Shown here: piece by piece, positions 36,679 through 46,037 of the stretch | How positions within the stretch are numbered: the first letter of the stretch is position 1 | How the letters are laid out: each line of letters begins with the position of its first letter | Source of the DNA: Pseudomonas sp. KNUC1026 | Lineage (GTDB): Bacteria; Pseudomonadota; Gammaproteobacteria; Pseudomonadales; Pseudomonadaceae | Assembly: GCF_021650705.1 (NCBI RefSeq) | Contig: NZ_CP087138.1 | Coordinates: forward strand, 2,914,001-2,978,000 | Reading direction: 5' to 3' | Length of the DNA stretch: 64,000 bases | Notes under the pieces: generated by a model | Databases searched by the model: none | What the model saw: only the letters and a program-made list of their open reading frames with translations | Told to the model about the DNA's origin: nothing | Program-made: the position numbers and the translations under genes

Positions 36679-38532
36679 TCATTTCATTGCATCGATCAGG
36701 ATCGGGCCGAGCGATGCCTTGACAGCTTCAGCATACAGGCGGGATCCCTCTTCATTGAGATGATCACTGTCCGAGTAGATCGGAATGCCTTGCCAGAAGG
36801 GAACCGTCTTGAATAGCGGAATGTTTGTAAAGTCCAGCAGAGTGACATTCGGGAACGGCCTGATCAGAGCCGGAAGCGCGTCATTCCAGCGCCGCCACTC
36901 GTGGTTTGCTTGGACATCTTGCCGCAAACCCAAGGCCTCCAGACGAACGGCTCGCTGGAGGTTGATATTCAAGCTCGGCACCTGAGCCATTACAAAGACG
37001 TGCTGCCCTCTTTCTTGTGCACGCCTGAAGAACTGTTCGAGCGCTTCGACGAATGCCGCACTGGGTAGCTGATAATCCCAGCGAGCCGCGAGAATGATCG
37101 TATGCGCGGACGGAAGGTATTTTTCCACCCGTTCAATTTGCTCACGACACGCAACACGTGATTCCGGCGGTATACGATCTACATCGAAACCGGCGATATC
37201 AACGCAGCTGCTGGCGGTGATCACCCGAATCCTGGCATGAATGAAAGCGCCCACGATATCGGCGAAGTAGTTGAGTTGGGCGGCATGGCTGTCTCCGATC
37301 ATCAGCACCTCGCCATTGCCGGCAAGGTCCCCACGAATACAGTCCTCCACCACACGCCCATGGCAAATCACTTCCGGGGCTGCGTATCGCGTCAATGGCG
37401 CAGGCAACGGAGCGACGATATGGCTATTGAGCGCTCGGGCTGCTGTCGCCATAACTGCCGCGCACGCAAATATCACCGCAAACACGCGCCATTTCAGACG
37501 CAGATTCCAACTCGCTTTTCGCAGCGGGGTTTCGACCCACCGATACGAGATGTATGACGTGACCGCCATGATAGCGAACGAGACTACAATCAACGGTAGG
37601 CTCAGGGAGTAATCGTTGTAGTAGTACTTCAAGTACGCCAATACCGGCCAATGCCAGAGGTACAGAGAGTAGGAATAATTACCCACAGTGACCAGCATCG
37701 GCAATGAGAGCAGGTGAAGCGTTTGCCGGAGGCCTCCCCAGATTACTGCCGCACAGCCGGCGCAGGGTATCAGCGCCAGTGTGCGAGCTTGGGGAACCGA
37801 CTCGTCCAGCCAGATGAAGCTGGCAATGATTGCCCCAGCACCGGCGATGCCGCCGATTCGGGCGAGTGAACGTGTCGGCGGGCCTGGGACCACCGCTATG
37901 AACGCGCCAAAAAGAAATTCAGGGATCCTTGCCCACAGAGCATAGTAGATAGCGGTATCACCCCCGTTGGCACTTTTTACGGCTGCCAGAGAGGACAGCA
38001 AGACCAGTAACACAGCGATGCCAGGGGCCCGCCATCGCGCAGGCGCCCCGAGCAGCACAAAGGGCATGAAAAGGTAAAATTGCATTTCCACTGCCAAAGA
38101 CCAGGTGTGCAGCAGCGGTAGCTCATAGGCTTGGGGCCCAAAATAATCATAATAATGTGAAAAATAGCGGTTACTGGTAAACTACATAGCTGACTTTGCA
38201 CTTGCCCACAGTGCCTGGAAATCATTTCCGATCAGAAGAATGGCGCCAACTATCAATACGCACACCAGCATCGCAATATAAGCAGGAACAATTCGCTGGA
38301 TTCGCGCAAGGTAGAACCTTGAGAGGTTGAAACGTCCCTGCTTCTGCTTTTCCAGCAAGATGGTGGAGATAATGAACCCCGAGATGACAAAGAAGAGATC
38401 GACCCCAAGATAGCCTCCGGGCAACCACGCTCTGTCAACATGGAAAACCACCACAGCGATTACTGCAAGTGCTCGCAGACCCTGAATATCGGTCCGCATC
38501 CCCTCACCCACTCTGTTGATCTGTCCAGCCAT
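36679..38532 (-). pseudogene. OafA-type O-acyltransferase with SGNH domain, broken by in-frame TAG
   Basis: A single frame spans both halves of an acyltransferase-3/SGNH fusion of about 617 residues, interrupted by one TAG at 38182-38184. The N-terminal half has the family opening (MRTDIQGLRALAVIAVVVFHVDRAWLPGGYLGVDLFFVISGFIIS). After the stop, the frame continues FTSNRYFSHYYDYFGPQAYELPLLHTWSLAVEMQFYLFMPF, the expected continuation. The C-terminal periplasmic SGNH domain has GDSHAAQ and the Asp-His pair in YSDSDHLN. Intact homologues acetylate O-antigen sugars. No frame change is needed, so this is a nonsense change, not an indel. The start is uncertain (ATG 38532 or 38499). Confidence 0.85.
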
Positions 38533-38960
38533 TCTCTGTCTCGTTACCCCAATTTCAGACAATGCCACAGCGGCTGGAACAGGCACGGACCGTGCGTGAG
38601 CTGAATCCGACGCCCAATCTATGCAACGACTCCCTGCTGCCGCTGCGAGGGCGGCTAGCATACCCGATCACCCGGCCGGTGGTTACCATCAGCGTAGAGC
38701 CCTCCAAGGCTACCCCGCTTCGACTCAAACCTTTTGTTGCAAGGCGCAGCTTGCTGTGGTGTACCAGAATCTAGATAATTCGCCCTTCGAAGCCTTTCGC
38801 TCCAAGGCACAGCACACTCCGGACGAGGTGCTGCCCTCCTGGCGAAGGCTGAATCACGCCTCACTCCGCCCCTCCTTGCCGTCGCCGATACGTGACGGAG
38901 TGTCACCGAGGCGGGTTCTGGGAAAAGGGCACCCTGCCTAATGTAAGTCCGGGAGCGATA
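38533..38960. promoter_or_regulatory. Divergent promoter region of the polysaccharide island
   Basis: This 428-bp gap between the acyltransferase (minus) and wecB (plus) has no convincing gene. On the plus strand, TTGCTG (38752-38757), a 17-base spacer and GATAAT (38775-38780) make a good sigma-70 promoter for wecB, leaving a leader of about 175 bases. Upstream, GGCGGCTAGCAT (38649-38660) resembles the RfaH ops element GGCGGTAG but with an extra base, so I do not call it. No riboswitch structure was recognised. Confidence 0.5.
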
Positions 38961-40100
38961 TTGAAAATCTTGAGCGTATTCGGGACACGCCCCGAAGCGA
39001 TTAAAATGGCGCCTCTTGTGCTTGCCCTACAAGGCCGAAGCATTGACGCAAGGGTTTGTGTCACTGGCCAGCACCGGGAAATGCTGGATCAAGTGCTGGA
39101 TTTGTTCGAGATCGTACCTGAGTACGACCTAAACATCATGAAAGCAGGCCAAGGCTTGACGGATGTCACGGCGAGTATTCTGAGCGGCCTTCGTGACGTC
39201 TTCATGCAATTCAAGCCCGACATGGTTCTGGTGCATGGCGACACCGCGACGACCTTCGCCGCATCGCTCGCAGCCTACTACCATCAAATCCCTGTAGGTC
39301 ATGTGGAGGCAGGGCTGCGCACAGGTAATCTCTACTCGCCATGGCCGGAAGAAGGCAACAGAAAACTGACAACCGCTGTCACCTGCGTGCACTTTGCACC
39401 TACTGATACTTCACGTAGCAATCTGCTTGCGGAAGGCGTGCCCGCCACTGACATTGAAATAACCGGCAATACGGTTATCGACGCACTCCTTACCACCTTG
39501 GACCGTATAAGGTCGGATGAACCGCTGCAGGCTCGAATCCGTAGCCTGTTGTCTTTCCATAATCCGGAGCGACGTACCATTCTGGTTACTGGGCACCGAC
39601 GAGAAAGTTTCGGGGGCGGCTTCGAACGTATCTGCCGAGCACTGGCCGCCATTGCCCGCCGCCACCCCGATGTCGACATCATCTATCCCGTCCATCTGAA
39701 CCCGAACGTATCCGGGCCGGTTCATGCCTCGCTCGGCCAGATTGACAATGTAAAGCTTGTGCCACCGCTGGACTACCTGCCTTTTATCTACCTGATGGCA
39801 CAAAGTTATCTGATCCTTACGGACTCAGGTGGAATACAGGAAGAAGCTCCGTCCTTGGGTAAACCTGTTCTGGTCATGCGCGACACCACGGAGCGGCCTG
39901 AGGCAGTCACTGCGGGCACTGTCGAGCTTGTTGGCACGAACGAAGAGAATATATGCCGCGCAGTCGAGCGACTCCTGGAAGACCAGCAGGCATACCAAGT
40001 AATGTCAAAAGCTCATAACCCGTATGGTGATGGTAAGGCTTGCGAACGCATCGTTGAGCGCCTGATGCGCCAACTTACGATAACCGCCACAGATCAATGA
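38961..40100 (+). CDS. wecB: UDP-GlcNAc 2-epimerase
   Basis: A 379-residue non-hydrolysing epimerase that interconverts UDP-GlcNAc and UDP-ManNAc. Motifs are [71 protein letters not shown] and [29 protein letters not shown]. The start is TTG 38961 ([12 protein letters not shown]), where homology begins, with GGGAG four to five bases upstream; an in-frame ATG at 38892 would add an unrelated stretch. It is first in the wecB-wecC pair, which makes UDP-ManNAcA. Confidence 0.93.
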   Translation: MKILSVFGTRPEAIKMAPLVLALQGRSIDARVCVTGQHREMLDQVLDLFEIVPEYDLNIMKAGQGLTDVTASILSGLRDVFMQFKPDMVLVHGDTATTFAASLAAYYHQIPVGHVEAGLRTGNLYSPWPEEGNRKLTTAVTCVHFAPTDTSRSNLLAEGVPATDIEITGNTVIDALLTTLDRIRSDEPLQARIRSLLSFHNPERRTILVTGHRRESFGGGFERICRALAAIARRHPDVDIIYPVHLNPNVSGPVHASLGQIDNVKLVPPLDYLPFIYLMAQSYLILTDSGGIQEEAPSLGKPVLVMRDTTERPEAVTAGTVELVGTNEENICRAVERLLEDQQAYQVMSKAHNPYGDGKACERIVERLMRQLTITATDQ

Positions 40101-40110
40101 TTACCTGAAT

Positions 40111-41352
40111 ATGAAATTCGACAAGATATCCGTCATCGGGCTTGGTTATATCGGGCTGCCCACAGCAGCGATATTCGCATCTCGCAAAATCAAGGTGGTG
40201 GGTGTAGACGTCAATCCCCACGCAGTAGAAACGATCAATCGGGGAGAGGTCCACATCGTTGAACCCGAGCTAGACATCGCAGTGCGCTCTGCCGTCCAAT
40301 CAGGCTACCTTCGCGCCAGCCTTAAAACAGAACCTGCAAATGCCTTTCTCATCGCAGTACCCACCCCATTCAAGGAGGGAAAAGTACCCGACCTCTCCTA
40401 CATCAAAGCTGCATGCGAGTCTATAGCGCCGGTTCTGCGCCCTGGCAATCTTGTCATCCTTGAGTCTACCTCGCCAGTCGGTGCCACAGAGCAGATGGCT
40501 AAGTGGTTGGGCAATGCCCGCCCTGACCTCTCCTTTCCCGAGGGCGACATGGGAGAGCCTGACATCCATGTCGCGCACTGCCCTGAACGCGTGCTTCCAG
40601 GGCAGGTTTTGCGTGAACTGGTACAAAATGACCGAGTCATAGGCGGCCTGACCACGACATGCTCGGAGCATGCTGCCAGTCTTTATAAGTTGATTATCGA
40701 AGGTCAGTGCATCATTACGGACGCTCGCACGGCAGAAATGTGCAAGTTGACGGAGAACAGCTTCAGAGATGTGAATATAGCTTTCGCAAATGAGCTTTCC
40801 ATGATTTGCGACCACATGAACATCAACGTCTGGGACCTCATCAAACTCGCGAACCTCCACCCCAGAGTCAATATTCTACAGCCGGGCCCAGGAGTGGGTG
40901 GGCATTGCATTGCCGTTGATCCCTGGTTCATTGTCAGCAGCAGCCCTGATCAGGCAAAACTGATTCGACGGGCTCGCGAAGTCAATGACCTTAAACCTCA
41001 ATGGGTACTGAAAAAAGTCGACGACGCGATCGAGCAATTGAGGCTTAAGAAACCACGCCCTGTAGTGGCATGTTTTGGTCTCGCATTCAAACCAAATATT
41101 GATGACTTGAGAGAAAGCCCGGCACTTAATATCACAGTTGAAATCTGCAAACGTGAAATAGTCGATGTAATCGTGGTCGAACCGAACATTGATGAACTAC
41201 CTACCGAACTCCAACAGCGCGCGCAGCTTGTAGAGCACTCACACGCAATACAGCATGCCGACCTCCTGGTACTCCTCGTAGATCACAAGCAGTTTCGGGA
41301 CCACCCCGCTCCGTCCCACCCAAAAATCATAGATACACGTGGGATCTGGTAA
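40111..41352 (+). CDS. wecC: UDP-N-acetyl-D-mannosamine dehydrogenase
   Basis: A 413-residue NAD-dependent nucleotide-sugar 6-dehydrogenase. The N-terminal NAD site is ISVIGLGYIGLPTAA. Further motifs are PTPFKEGKVPDLSYI, LVILESTSPVGATEQM, HCPERVLPG, CKLTENSFRDVNIAFANEL and the catalytic cysteine region LQPGPGVGGHCIAVDPWF. The C-terminal domain holds CFGLAFKPNIDDLRESPA. It oxidises UDP-ManNAc twice to UDP-ManNAcA. It starts 10 bases after wecB and is followed by a strong terminator, so wecBC can be expressed without the rest of the cluster. Confidence 0.93.
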   Translation: MKFDKISVIGLGYIGLPTAAIFASRKIKVVGVDVNPHAVETINRGEVHIVEPELDIAVRSAVQSGYLRASLKTEPANAFLIAVPTPFKEGKVPDLSYIKAACESIAPVLRPGNLVILESTSPVGATEQMAKWLGNARPDLSFPEGDMGEPDIHVAHCPERVLPGQVLRELVQNDRVIGGLTTTCSEHAASLYKLIIEGQCIITDARTAEMCKLTENSFRDVNIAFANELSMICDHMNINVWDLIKLANLHPRVNILQPGPGVGGHCIAVDPWFIVSSSPDQAKLIRRAREVNDLKPQWVLKKVDDAIEQLRLKKPRPVVACFGLAFKPNIDDLRESPALNITVEICKREIVDVIVVEPNIDELPTELQQRAQLVEHSHAIQHADLLVLLVDHKQFRDHPAPSHPKIIDTRGIW

Positions 41353-41360
41353 CACCGCTT

Positions 41361-41391
41361 CGCGCCTGCAGTTCAGGCAGGCGCGTTTTTT
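41361..41391 (+). terminator. Intrinsic terminator between wecC and wzx
   Basis: CGCGCCTGC (41361-41369) pairs exactly with GCAGGCGCG (41377-41385) around a 7-base loop, followed directly by six T. This is a textbook rho-independent terminator. The next gene starts 20 bases later, so downstream genes need readthrough, antitermination or a promoter inside this short gap. Confidence 0.9.
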
Positions 41392-41411
41392 CTGAAATAA
41401 ATAGGCACTGC

Positions 41412-42652
41412 ATGCGACGCCGAGAACTCAAAAATCTTGCAGCACTTATACTGATACAAGCTGCAGGGGCTGTATTGCCTATTTTGGTATTTCCTTATCT
41501 TTTTCACATCATGACAGCTGAGGCCTTTTCTCAGCTGGTGCTATCAGAATCGATCTCCCTCATAGTAGTCTCGATTGTCCTGTACAGTTTTGAAGTAACA
41601 GGCGTATCTAGAATAATAAGGCTCTCGATGGAAAAAGACCCGGCGGGAGTGAGTCAACACTTCAGCGAGGTGTTCTGGACGCGCCTTGCACTCTGGGCAA
41701 TATGCATTCTAGCCATCTCTGCCGCCGGCATCGTTGTGAAACCAGATTTAATATGGTCTATATTGGGGTGGAGCCTCATACCACTTGGATATATCTTCCA
41801 ATCCTCCTATTTCTATCAGGGAACCGAAGACAACGTACCTCATTGCGTAGCGGTTCTGATATCAAGAGCCATGGCCGTTTGCAGCGTTTATGCTGCAAGC
41901 CTCTTCTGGAGTTCTCCTGCCTACCTGGCCGCAAGCATCGGGCTTTGCTACCTAGCTGGCGGGCTCCTTTCGCTAGCCTATCTCATGGCAACCCGAAAAG
42001 TCAGGCTGTCGCCCCCTCGACCGGCTCGATCATCAATGAACTCAAACTGGGTTGGCACATTTTCATTGGCAACCTTTCAGTGATTTTGTTTCGCGACTCA
42101 AATGTCCTAATTCTGAATGCATTCAATACGCCTCCGGGCGCAATTGCTATCTACTCCGTCATAGAAAAGCTGATCAAAGCTTTACAAGCATCAGTTCGTC
42201 CGCTGAACATGTTTTTTTACACTAAAGCAGTCGCACTGTTACCCGAGCATGACGCGCCCTCCCCAGCGCACTACAAAGCATTAAGGAAATTTGTCACGCC
42301 ACAATATAAGATTCTAGGCTTGAGCCTCCTCTGTGGCGCGACTATCTATATCTTTTCCATAAAGTTCTTACCAGAACTGGCACCACCTCCCACTCTGGAA
42401 GCATTAACACTTTCGAGCCTGATGCTGTCATCGATATTTTTTGGGATAGCAAACTTCATTTTGGGCACCGCTGGCCTGAACAACTTGAATGAAAAGAAAT
42501 TCTTTTCGTCCACCCTGATAAAAGTCGGATTAATCTCAATCGTACTGAACACTTTGCTGATCTGTTTTTTCTCCAATTACGGAGCAGCTTGCGGTTTCGC
42601 TTTAGGCGAGTTTATGTTGTTTTTGTTCGTACGCATGCGGTATCATCGTTAA
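41412..42652 (+). pseudogene. wzx: Wzx-type polysaccharide flippase, frameshifted
   Basis: A polytopic membrane protein of about 413 residues with about 12 hydrophobic segments, in two frames. The first frame (MRRRELKNLAALILIQAAGAVLPILVFPYLF) is typical of the PST/MviN-like O-unit flippases. The second continues with INELKLGWHIFIGNLSVILFRDSNVLILNAF. The join is in a run of five C at 42012-42016; a sixth C would give a continuous protein. Such proteins move undecaprenyl-linked repeat units across the inner membrane. Since the island also has two polymerase-like genes and no ABC exporter, this is the expected transport route. Confidence 0.82.
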
Positions 42653-42677
42653 CATTTATCCTGGGCACATATTTCCA

Positions 42678-43814
42678 ATGCAACGATCCTTCCAGATTTG
42701 CACGCGCTGCGTGATGGACACATCTGACGAATCCATTACCTTCGACGAACAAGGTGTCTGCGACCACTGCTTAGGCTTCGACAGATATGTCAAGCCTCAC
42801 TGGGACACCGGCCCTGCGGGGCGCGCGCAGCTGGAGGCTCTGGTTGCCCGCATCAAGAAAGATAGTCAGGGCAAGCCATTCGACTGCATCATGGGGATGA
42901 GCGGTGGCCTGGACAGCTCATACCTCCTCCATGTGGCCGTGAAAGAATACGGCCTTCGCCCGCTGGTATTTCATGTTGACGGCGGCTGGAACTCCCAGAT
43001 GGCCGTGCATAATATCGAAGTCATGATCGATAAGCTGGGGCTTGACCTCTACACGGAGGTGATAAACTGGGAGGAAATGAAGGATTTCCAGCGTGCATTC
43101 TTTCGCGCGTCCGTTCCTCACATCGATATACCGCAGGACCATGCTTTTGTCGCAACTCTCTACCACTTCGCAAATAAGCACAATATTAAATATATTCTGA
43201 ACGGCGGAAATTTTTCAACAGAGTGCGTAAGGAATCCATTGGAATGGATGTACTATGGTACAGACATGTGGCAACTCAAGGATATCCACAATCGCTTTGG
43301 TGAGCGACCACTTCGCGATTATCCGCTGAGCAGCATCTGGTTTCATAAGATCTATCTTCGCTATCTCAAACGCGTACAAGTCGTCAAGCCTTTAAACTTT
43401 GTTCCTTATATCCGAACAGATGCAGTCAAGGTGTTGACAGAAACCTATGGCTGGACGGCGTACCCGCGCAAGCACGACGAGTCGCGATTCACGAAATTCT
43501 ATGAAGGCTACTGGCTCCCTACAAAGTTTGGCTATGATACTCGCAAGGTTCAGTTCTCAAGCCTGATTTTGACCGGGCAAATGACGCGAATGGAAGCACT
43601 TGAACTGTTGAAAGAGCCTTCCTATAACGAGGAGACCATCCGCCAAGACTTTGAATACATTGCCAACAAACTCGACATGAGTGTCGATGAGCTTGAGGCT
43701 TTGCATCGCCTGCCAAACAAGTCTTTCAAAGACTACCGTTCTCAACATCTCCTGTTTGAATGGGGCGCGAAGGCCATGCGCCTTCTGGGTATCGAACGAG
43801 CGGTGAAGCGATGA
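42678..43814 (+). CDS. wbpG: N-acetyl sugar amidotransferase (WbpG/PseA/LfnA family)
   Basis: A 378-residue ATP-dependent PP-loop enzyme (MGMSGGLDSSYLLH). The N-terminal CTRCVMDTSDESITFDEQGVCDHC has two CxxC pairs that likely bind zinc. Homologues, together with HisH/HisF-like proteins supplying ammonia, turn an N-acetyl group on a nucleotide sugar into an acetamidino group (ManNAc3NAmA in P. aeruginosa O5, FucNAm in O12). It is followed by hisH (ATGA overlap) and hisF, the complete amidotransferase set. The accepting sugar cannot be named from this window. Confidence 0.9.
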   Translation: MQRSFQICTRCVMDTSDESITFDEQGVCDHCLGFDRYVKPHWDTGPAGRAQLEALVARIKKDSQGKPFDCIMGMSGGLDSSYLLHVAVKEYGLRPLVFHVDGGWNSQMAVHNIEVMIDKLGLDLYTEVINWEEMKDFQRAFFRASVPHIDIPQDHAFVATLYHFANKHNIKYILNGGNFSTECVRNPLEWMYYGTDMWQLKDIHNRFGERPLRDYPLSSIWFHKIYLRYLKRVQVVKPLNFVPYIRTDAVKVLTETYGWTAYPRKHDESRFTKFYEGYWLPTKFGYDTRKVQFSSLILTGQMTRMEALELLKEPSYNEETIRQDFEYIANKLDMSVDELEALHRLPNKSFKDYRSQHLLFEWGAKAMRLLGIERAVKR

Positions 43815-44416
43815 TTACAATCGTCGACTATAACGTAGGCAACCTGTTGTCCTTTGTAAATCTCTACAGCCGGCTCAATATCGAGTGCATCCTCGCTAGG
43901 AGCCCAACAGATCTCGAGCGGGCATCCCGTATCATTCTGCCCGGAGTCGGCTCATTCGACCATGCAATGGAAAGCCTGGAGCAATCCGGTATGCTTCCAG
44001 TCTTGGAAAAACAGGTCGTAAACAATGGCGTACCTGTTCTCGGGATTTGTGTCGGCATGCAAATGCTTGCTCAAGGAAGTGATGAGGGCACGAGGCCGGG
44101 CTTAGGATGGGTCAAAGGCCACGTTAAACGGTTCAATGAGTCTGATGTCCCTATGTTGCCTCACATGGGATGGAATGATGTGAATCCGCTGGGAGAGCAC
44201 CCATTGTTTAGGGAAATGGGCACCTCACCTTTGTTCTACTTCCTCCATTCATATTATTTCTCCTGCGAACACCCTGAAAACGTACTCGCCAGTACCTATT
44301 ACGGTAGTGATTTTGCATGCGCGGTGGCGGAGGAAAATATTCATGGTGTGCAATTTCACCCTGAAAAAAGTCATGCTGCCGGAATTCAGCTGCTAAGAAA
44401 CTTTTCGGAGATTTGA
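43811..44416 (+). CDS. hisH: HisH-like glutamine amidotransferase for sugar amidination
   Basis: A 201-residue class-I glutaminase. The nucleophile cysteine is in LGICVGMQMLAQ and the catalytic His-Glu pair is in GVQFHPEKSH. It releases ammonia from glutamine. Placed between wbpG and hisF in a polysaccharide cluster, it is the dedicated paralogue (HisH2 type) and not the histidine-biosynthesis enzyme. ATG 43811 overlaps the wbpG stop; a longer in-frame start lies inside wbpG. Confidence 0.92.
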   Translation: MITIVDYNVGNLLSFVNLYSRLNIECILARSPTDLERASRIILPGVGSFDHAMESLEQSGMLPVLEKQVVNNGVPVLGICVGMQMLAQGSDEGTRPGLGWVKGHVKRFNESDVPMLPHMGWNDVNPLGEHPLFREMGTSPLFYFLHSYYFSCEHPENVLASTYYGSDFACAVAEENIHGVQFHPEKSHAAGIQLLRNFSEI

Positions 44417-44417
44417 C

Positions 44418-45194
44418 ATGCTGCGCTCGCGTGTAATCCCCTGCCTATTGTTAAAAAACAAGGGGCTTGTCAAGACTGTAAAATTCAAGGATCACAAATA
44501 TGTTGGCGATCCACTGAATGCCGTGAAGATTTTCAATGAAAAATCTGCTGACGAGCTGATGCTTCTGGATATCGATGCAAGCATTACAGGATCAGAACCC
44601 GATTATGCATTGATTCAGCGCATGGCACTTGAGTGCAGAATGCCCTTTTGCTACGGCGGCGGCATAAAAACTGCAGAACAAGCAAAAAGAATTATTGCGC
44701 TAGGCGTCGAAAAGGTAGCAATCAGCAGCGCCGCTATTGCACGCCCCGATTTGATTGGTGAGATCGCCTCGGAAATAGGTAGTCAAAGTGTAGCCGTAGT
44801 ACTCGATGTAAAAAAGAAATTATTGGGCAACAAATATCAAGTTGTCACGCTGAACGCAAAAACTTCCAGTGAGCATAGCGTCATGGACCTCATTGATATC
44901 TTTCAGGCGCAGGGAGTTGGCGAGGTAGTCATCAACTCCGTAGATCTGGACGGGACGATGAAAGGATACAATATCGAACTTGCTTCTTTTGTAAAATCAT
45001 TGCTAAAGGTACCGCTTACGATGTTGGGAGGTGCAGGCTCGCTCGCTGATATCGAAGCCTTGGTCAATCGATGTGGAATCATCGGGGCTGGAGTTGGCAG
45101 TCTGTTCGTTTTCAAGGGGGCGTACCGCGCTGTTTTGATCAACTACCCCAACCCCTTAGACAAAGAGCGAATTGTAAATTCCTCGCAACGCTGA
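44418..45194 (+). CDS. hisF: HisF-like cyclase subunit for sugar amidination
   Basis: A 258-residue TIM barrel of the HisF family (RVIPCLLLKNKGLVKTVKF, DELMLLDIDAS, MPFCYGGGIKTAEQAKRIIALGVEKVAISSAA, LGGAGSLADIEALV). In normal HisF the N-terminal segment reads RVIPCLDV; here LLLKNKGL replaces it, a feature of the polysaccharide paralogues. It probably channels ammonia from HisH to WbpG. Starts one base after the hisH stop. Confidence 0.92.
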   Translation: MLRSRVIPCLLLKNKGLVKTVKFKDHKYVGDPLNAVKIFNEKSADELMLLDIDASITGSEPDYALIQRMALECRMPFCYGGGIKTAEQAKRIIALGVEKVAISSAAIARPDLIGEIASEIGSQSVAVVLDVKKKLLGNKYQVVTLNAKTSSEHSVMDLIDIFQAQGVGEVVINSVDLDGTMKGYNIELASFVKSLLKVPLTMLGGAGSLADIEALVNRCGIIGAGVGSLFVFKGAYRAVLINYPNPLDKERIVNSSQR

Positions 45195-45197
45195 TGG

Positions 45198-46037
45198 ATG
45201 GATACGTCTGTGAATATTGCGCTGGTCGGCATTTGTTACAATTCATATGGCCATTTAGAAAGCCTTTTTAATTCTCTGGCAGCGGCGTATGCGCGATTGC
45301 CGTCGATTAAATTTACGTTTGTAATCGTAGATAACTCGACCCAGCATCTTCAGCCTGCACCTGATTATTCCCAGGCTGCTTTCCCCGTTCATTACATAAA
45401 ATCGGAGAATGTGGGATACTTTCCAGGATTTCAAATCGGCCTCGAAGCACTGGGCCCCAGATCAACTTACGACGCCATTATCATTTCGAACGTTGATCTA
45501 ATAGTAAGTGATGACTTTTTCAAAAACTTGAGCCAGCAACTTTCTGAAGCAGACTCTCGCACTGGGATGCTCGCGCCGAGCATTATTTGCCCGTCGAGAG
45601 GCGGCGACCTCAACCCTAAGGTCATGGTCCGGCCTACGCGACGCTGGTTGAAGAAAAATATATTCATTTTTAGGCATATCGCTCTTTTTCGGCTCTACCG
45701 TTGGCTATCAGATCTCAAGATCGCCAAAAAGAAGTCCCAGGCACCTGCGGGAACACAATTATACTCTCCCCATGGCTCCTTCATGATATTTACGAGCGCC
45801 TACCTGGAATCAGCTGCGCGACTGGATTACAACCAGTTCCTCTTCGGAGAGGAAGATTTCGTTGCGGAAGAGTGTCGGCTAAATGGTTTGACGGTAAGGT
45901 ACAGGCCGGAAATTGTGATTCATGACAGCGATCACGGATCAACATCCAAAGAGGCCTTATCATTTATCGCAAGAGAGCATGTCAAGTCGCTTAATTACAT
46001 ATTGAAAACTTATCATGGAGACAGCGAGAAAGTATGA
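45198..46037 (+). CDS. Family 2 glycosyltransferase
   Basis: A 279-residue GT-A fold enzyme: VNIALVGICYNSYGHLESLFNSL at the N-terminus, VIVDNST, SENVGYFPGFQIGLEAL, the nucleotide-sugar metal site in SNVDLIVSDDFF (NVD in place of DXD), GSFMIFTSAYLE and FGEEDFVAEECRLNG. The last motif resembles rhamnosyltransferase-type GT2 proteins. It adds one sugar of the repeat unit on the cytoplasmic face of the inner membrane. Donor and acceptor are unknown. It overlaps the next gene by four bases. Confidence 0.85.
   Translation: MDTSVNIALVGICYNSYGHLESLFNSLAAAYARLPSIKFTFVIVDNSTQHLQPAPDYSQAAFPVHYIKSENVGYFPGFQIGLEALGPRSTYDAIIISNVDLIVSDDFFKNLSQQLSEADSRTGMLAPSIICPSRGGDLNPKVMVRPTRRWLKKNIFIFRHIALFRLYRWLSDLKIAKKKSQAPAGTQLYSPHGSFMIFTSAYLESAARLDYNQFLFGEEDFVAEECRLNGLTVRYRPEIVIHDSDHGSTSKEALSFIAREHVKSLNYILKTYHGDSEKV

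Noticed and set aside
38649..38660. GGCGGCTAGCAT in the wecB leader, similar to the RfaH ops element.
   Set aside because: It has one extra base inside the GGCGGTAG core and none of the wider JUMPStart pattern. Kept only as a hint in the terminator finding.
43811..45194. hisH-hisF as histidine biosynthesis genes.
   Set aside because: They are embedded between wbpG and a glycosyltransferase, and the HisF N-terminus (RVIPCLLLKNKGL) is of the polysaccharide paralogue type.
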